64,000 nt of DNA from Hydractinia symbiolongicarpus. Taxonomy: Eukaryota > Cnidaria > Hydrozoa > Anthoathecata > Hydractiniidae. The stretch covers positions 11,470,001 through 11,534,000 of the forward strand of contig NC_079882.1 in the NCBI RefSeq assembly GCF_029227915.1. The letters are read 5' to 3'. Below the pieces are notes generated by a model. That model was not told where the DNA came from and made no database searches. It worked only from the letters and a program-made list of their open reading frames with translations. The position numbers were made by a program, and so were the translations under genes. Of this stretch, positions 61,237 to 64,000 are shown in pieces (positions within the stretch are counted from its first letter, which is position 1; every line of letters starts with the position of its first letter).

Positions 61237-63242
61237 CAAATCTTCAGATGATTTAAAGAACTTTTATGAGCCTTTCAATCGCTGCCATTTATCGGACAAT
61301 TTTGAATACATTGTTGTTGTTAAAAGGGGAACACATACAAAAACATCTTAAATATTTTAAAAATGAAAGCATTCTATTTATTAAAGTATAGATTTTTTTG
61401 CTTTCTGCTGACTGACTGCAGTATAATTTTTTGCAAGAAAGAAAAACTTCTTTTACGTTGGACTAGTCTCAAACGTACTAAATATATTGTGTATAGAAAT
61501 GTCACAATCCGAAAATTGAGGTCATAATTGTCAGAAGGACAATTTTATCGTAATCATGCAGCAAGTAGCAGGTGAAACTCAAAAATGCCTCCAAGAATAA
61601 GTCATGTAAATTTCATACAAATCATTAAAATATACTTAATGATATACTTAGATTTGGGGAAGCATACATTTATACTTTTTGCAATTTACACTGTCTCAAA
61701 TTTTCTCCTTTTACTTGTGAGGACAATGTGATATATTTAAAATATTTTCAAACTGATGCAGTCAACGCAGGGACACATTTGTTTCTTTTTTTATACTATC
61801 TGTATGTAATTTAAATTGCGCATTATTTCTTGTTACACAAACTGTTGTTTTTCTTTATCATGGTGTGAAAGTCAAAATCCGAACTTTTGAAGATACTTTC
61901 TTTTACCCATAAAAAGTATGATGGACAAAATTTAATTGAGTCTTTACGCCGGCAAACGATTTTCGTTCCAAACACAGGGTCTAATTCTCAAGGGAAGGGC
62001 ATGACTACGTTTGTAAACACGCTTGTAGATAGCTTGTGCTCATTCGTCGACTTGAACACTTTCTTAGAAATTCGTTTGCGTCTTATAATTTTGATATTTT
62101 AGAAAATCTTAGCAAGTAGGCTTCCTATGTGAATGCATAAGAAATCAACGTGCAATGTATAATTTTCTTTCTTACTGAATCAAAACACTGTAATTAAAAA
62201 GCCTTAGAGGTTGTTTCGGGTTTTACTATATTATTATTACCATTAATCTTTAAGCATATAGACAAGCGTGTAAAAAAACATTTTGACAAACATCTACTTT
62301 CATCTAGGAGAGGGTATTCTATTCACCACCTGTTAGTAGAAACGATGGATGCGCACATAAAATGTGTCTGTAATTCCGTGTAGTTATAGGCTCATAGCGA
62401 TGTTGGTCAAAATAAAAAATCATCACCAATATGAAAAGGTAGAAAACGATCCAATTGACTTGGACTCAAGATATGAAAAATGGTCATGTACAGTCCACCA
62501 TGAACAAAAGTCGATATTTTTTTATTAACCTTGAAATACGCTAGACAGATGTTTCTCATTAAACATCTACACATTCTACTAAATAACGCAACGAATATAC
62601 CTTAGTGTTGTGAAAATATTGTCAAAGATGAACAATTGAAAGAAAACATCATCCGCCGAATTCTACAACTGTTTAATATCTTTCTATTTAAGTTATTAGT
62701 GGATTGATAATTTTATATTGTTCTTATTGTTGTCTGATATATTCAGTTGTTATGTCACCGTTGTGGATTTGCGTTTTTCGTAAAACTACTCGTATATCAT
62801 TGACTTATAGGGTAAGTTGAAATACACAAAAAGCAAAAGAGACAGAACGATTGTTAAACTATTTTTAGAAGGAATGAGAGGAAAAAAATCTGAAACATTA
62901 AATATAACTCATCAAAAGGCTTTTCTTTTGAAGGACAAAAAATAACGTATTCTGATGACCACAGAACTGCTGAAGTTAACATATTAGATTCCACCTCGTA
63001 CATGCACAATTAATCAATTTATTTCTGAAATTTACCTCCATTATTTGAGTTTACGACAGTTTTGGGCCACGCATATATTACCGCAAAATCACTTTTCTTG
63101 AATAGTAATTGAATTAACATACATATTTACAATAAAATACAAATCCTGAAAGTTAAAAAAAACCCAGCTTACTAATTTATAAAAAAACGAAATTACTATT
63201 TAATCACTATATTTTTAATGTTTCTTCGCAAAACCTCTCTCT
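61237..63242. other. Intergenic between the channel gene and menin
   Basis: The two genes are convergent. ATTAAA at 61380-61385 serves the channel gene. TTTATT at 63018-63023 reads AATAAA on the minus strand, 220 nt past the menin stop. No other gene is supported. Confidence 0.45.
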
Positions 63243-63837
63243 TTATCTAACCATTCGTCTCTTTTTAATAAACGGAGCGTCAACACTCTCTTCCACAGAC
63301 CGTTTACCTTTTTTAACAAATTGTATATTGGTTTGAGCACAAAACTGTAAACGAATCGCACTACTGTTCAATTTGGACTGCGCTAAAATTTTGACTATTT
63401 CAAGCATTTTCCCACTTTTAATAATTTTCAATTTCACGAATTCTTCGTTTTTTATTCTATCAAACGAATCGTTATTCAATCCTCCAACAGCGTTGAAAGA
63501 AGCAGTGTTTTGGATGTCACCCACTTCACCTGTTTGTGCAGTTTCTTTTTCCTCCTCTTCCGCACAATGCTTTAACCGTTTTAAACAATCCATTTTTACG
63601 TTTGTCGGCACAGCTGAACAGATTTTGATAAAAGATTTAGCCCAATCTTCGTGGAAAACTGGAGTTTTGCTTCCACTCTCCCAAATGCATAAATAATCAA
63701 AATATTGTAAAATTAAAGAGAGCGTTTCTTCTTCGTGAAAAATTTCTGGATTAATTTTGACAATATTTGGTAAAAAAGTGTTTGTGATTTCAGAAAATTC
63801 TTTGTAAATTTCTTCATCCTCTTTCGAATAATTGTAT
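63243..63837 (-). CDS. MEN1: Menin, C-terminal exon (gene runs past the window end)
   Basis: One terminal exon of 595 nt, with an acceptor on the minus strand (ATTTTTAG before 63837), about 198 codons with the stop. It opens with YNYSKEDEEIYKEFSEITN, close to human menin YNYCREDEEIYKEFFEVAN. It continues with LQYFDYLCIWESGSKTPVFH, comparable with [20 protein letters not shown], and ends with a region like the human C-terminus (KINSSAIKLQLTAQ; here KLNSSAIRLQFCAQ) plus a basic KKRRMVR tail. Menin is a nuclear scaffold that links MLL/KMT2 methyltransferases, JunD and LEDGF to chromatin. The two glutamates of the MLL-binding helix (E363 and E366 in human numbering, from memory) are kept; neighbouring Val positions are Ile and Phe here. 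The long disordered insert of mammalian menin is much shorter. The remaining exons lie beyond 64000. Confidence 0.9.
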
Positions 63838-64000
63838 CTAAAAATAATAATGTTAAACTGAATAACAGGGACACTTCACCACAAACCACAATCGGTTATC
63901 ATAGAAAATAAGCACATTTCCTCTTTTTTTTTGGCTGGCTGTTCTTTTCTAAAAAAATTTTCAGCCTGATTTTTCATGTTTTTGTCTTAATAAGAAGACA
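63838..64000 (-). other. Menin intron (partial)
   Basis: Upstream of the terminal exon acceptor. It contains a copy of the GGCTGGCTGTTCTT...CAGCCTGATTT repeat that is also seen at 43646-43700. Confidence 0.5.

Overview
The window looks like nuclear DNA from an animal, most likely a cnidarian and possibly a hydrozoan. It is strongly AT-rich. Genes have many short exons with GT..AG introns, polyadenylation signals can be seen, and small inverted-repeat transposons and minisatellites are common. The gene set is metazoan: a TIMP, menin, CSPP1, AKIP1, a Cys-loop receptor subunit and a rhodopsin-family GPCR. The species assignment is inference only.

Layout. 0.7-1.4 kb: a two-exon gene for a small single-pass membrane protein (+). 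1.8-9 kb: repeats, including a 21-bp minisatellite and a 925-bp element with terminal inverted repeats that carries a captured P2X7-tail-like exon. 9.4-12.5 kb: a two-exon tissue inhibitor of metalloproteinases (-). 15.2-15.8 kb: a secreted, cysteine-free protein with a histidine-rich tail (-). 20.4-21.5 kb: a TA-flanked DNA transposon with internal 52-bp tandem repeats. 23.8-28.5 kb: a four-exon AKIP1 homologue (+), with a 1.2-kb hAT-like element in intron 2. 29.1-37.6 kb: a 31-exon CSPP1 homologue (+), reconstructed with consistent splice phase throughout (1027 residues). 38.8-40.2 kb: an intronless class A GPCR (-), convergent with CSPP1. 40.2-57.6 kb: a gene-poor stretch of repeats and minisatellites. 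57.6-61.2 kb: a seven-exon nicotinic-type Cys-loop channel subunit (+). 63.2 kb to past the window end: the last exon of menin (-).

The genes do not form an operon or an obvious pathway. CSPP1 (cilium and spindle pole) and AKIP1 (PKA and NF-kB adaptor) are 580 bp apart in tandem. TIMP and the His-rich secreted protein are neighbours on the same strand and both extracellular, but any functional link is speculative. Exon structures were worked out by eye from splice motifs, phase and remembered family similarity. No alignment or database search was run.
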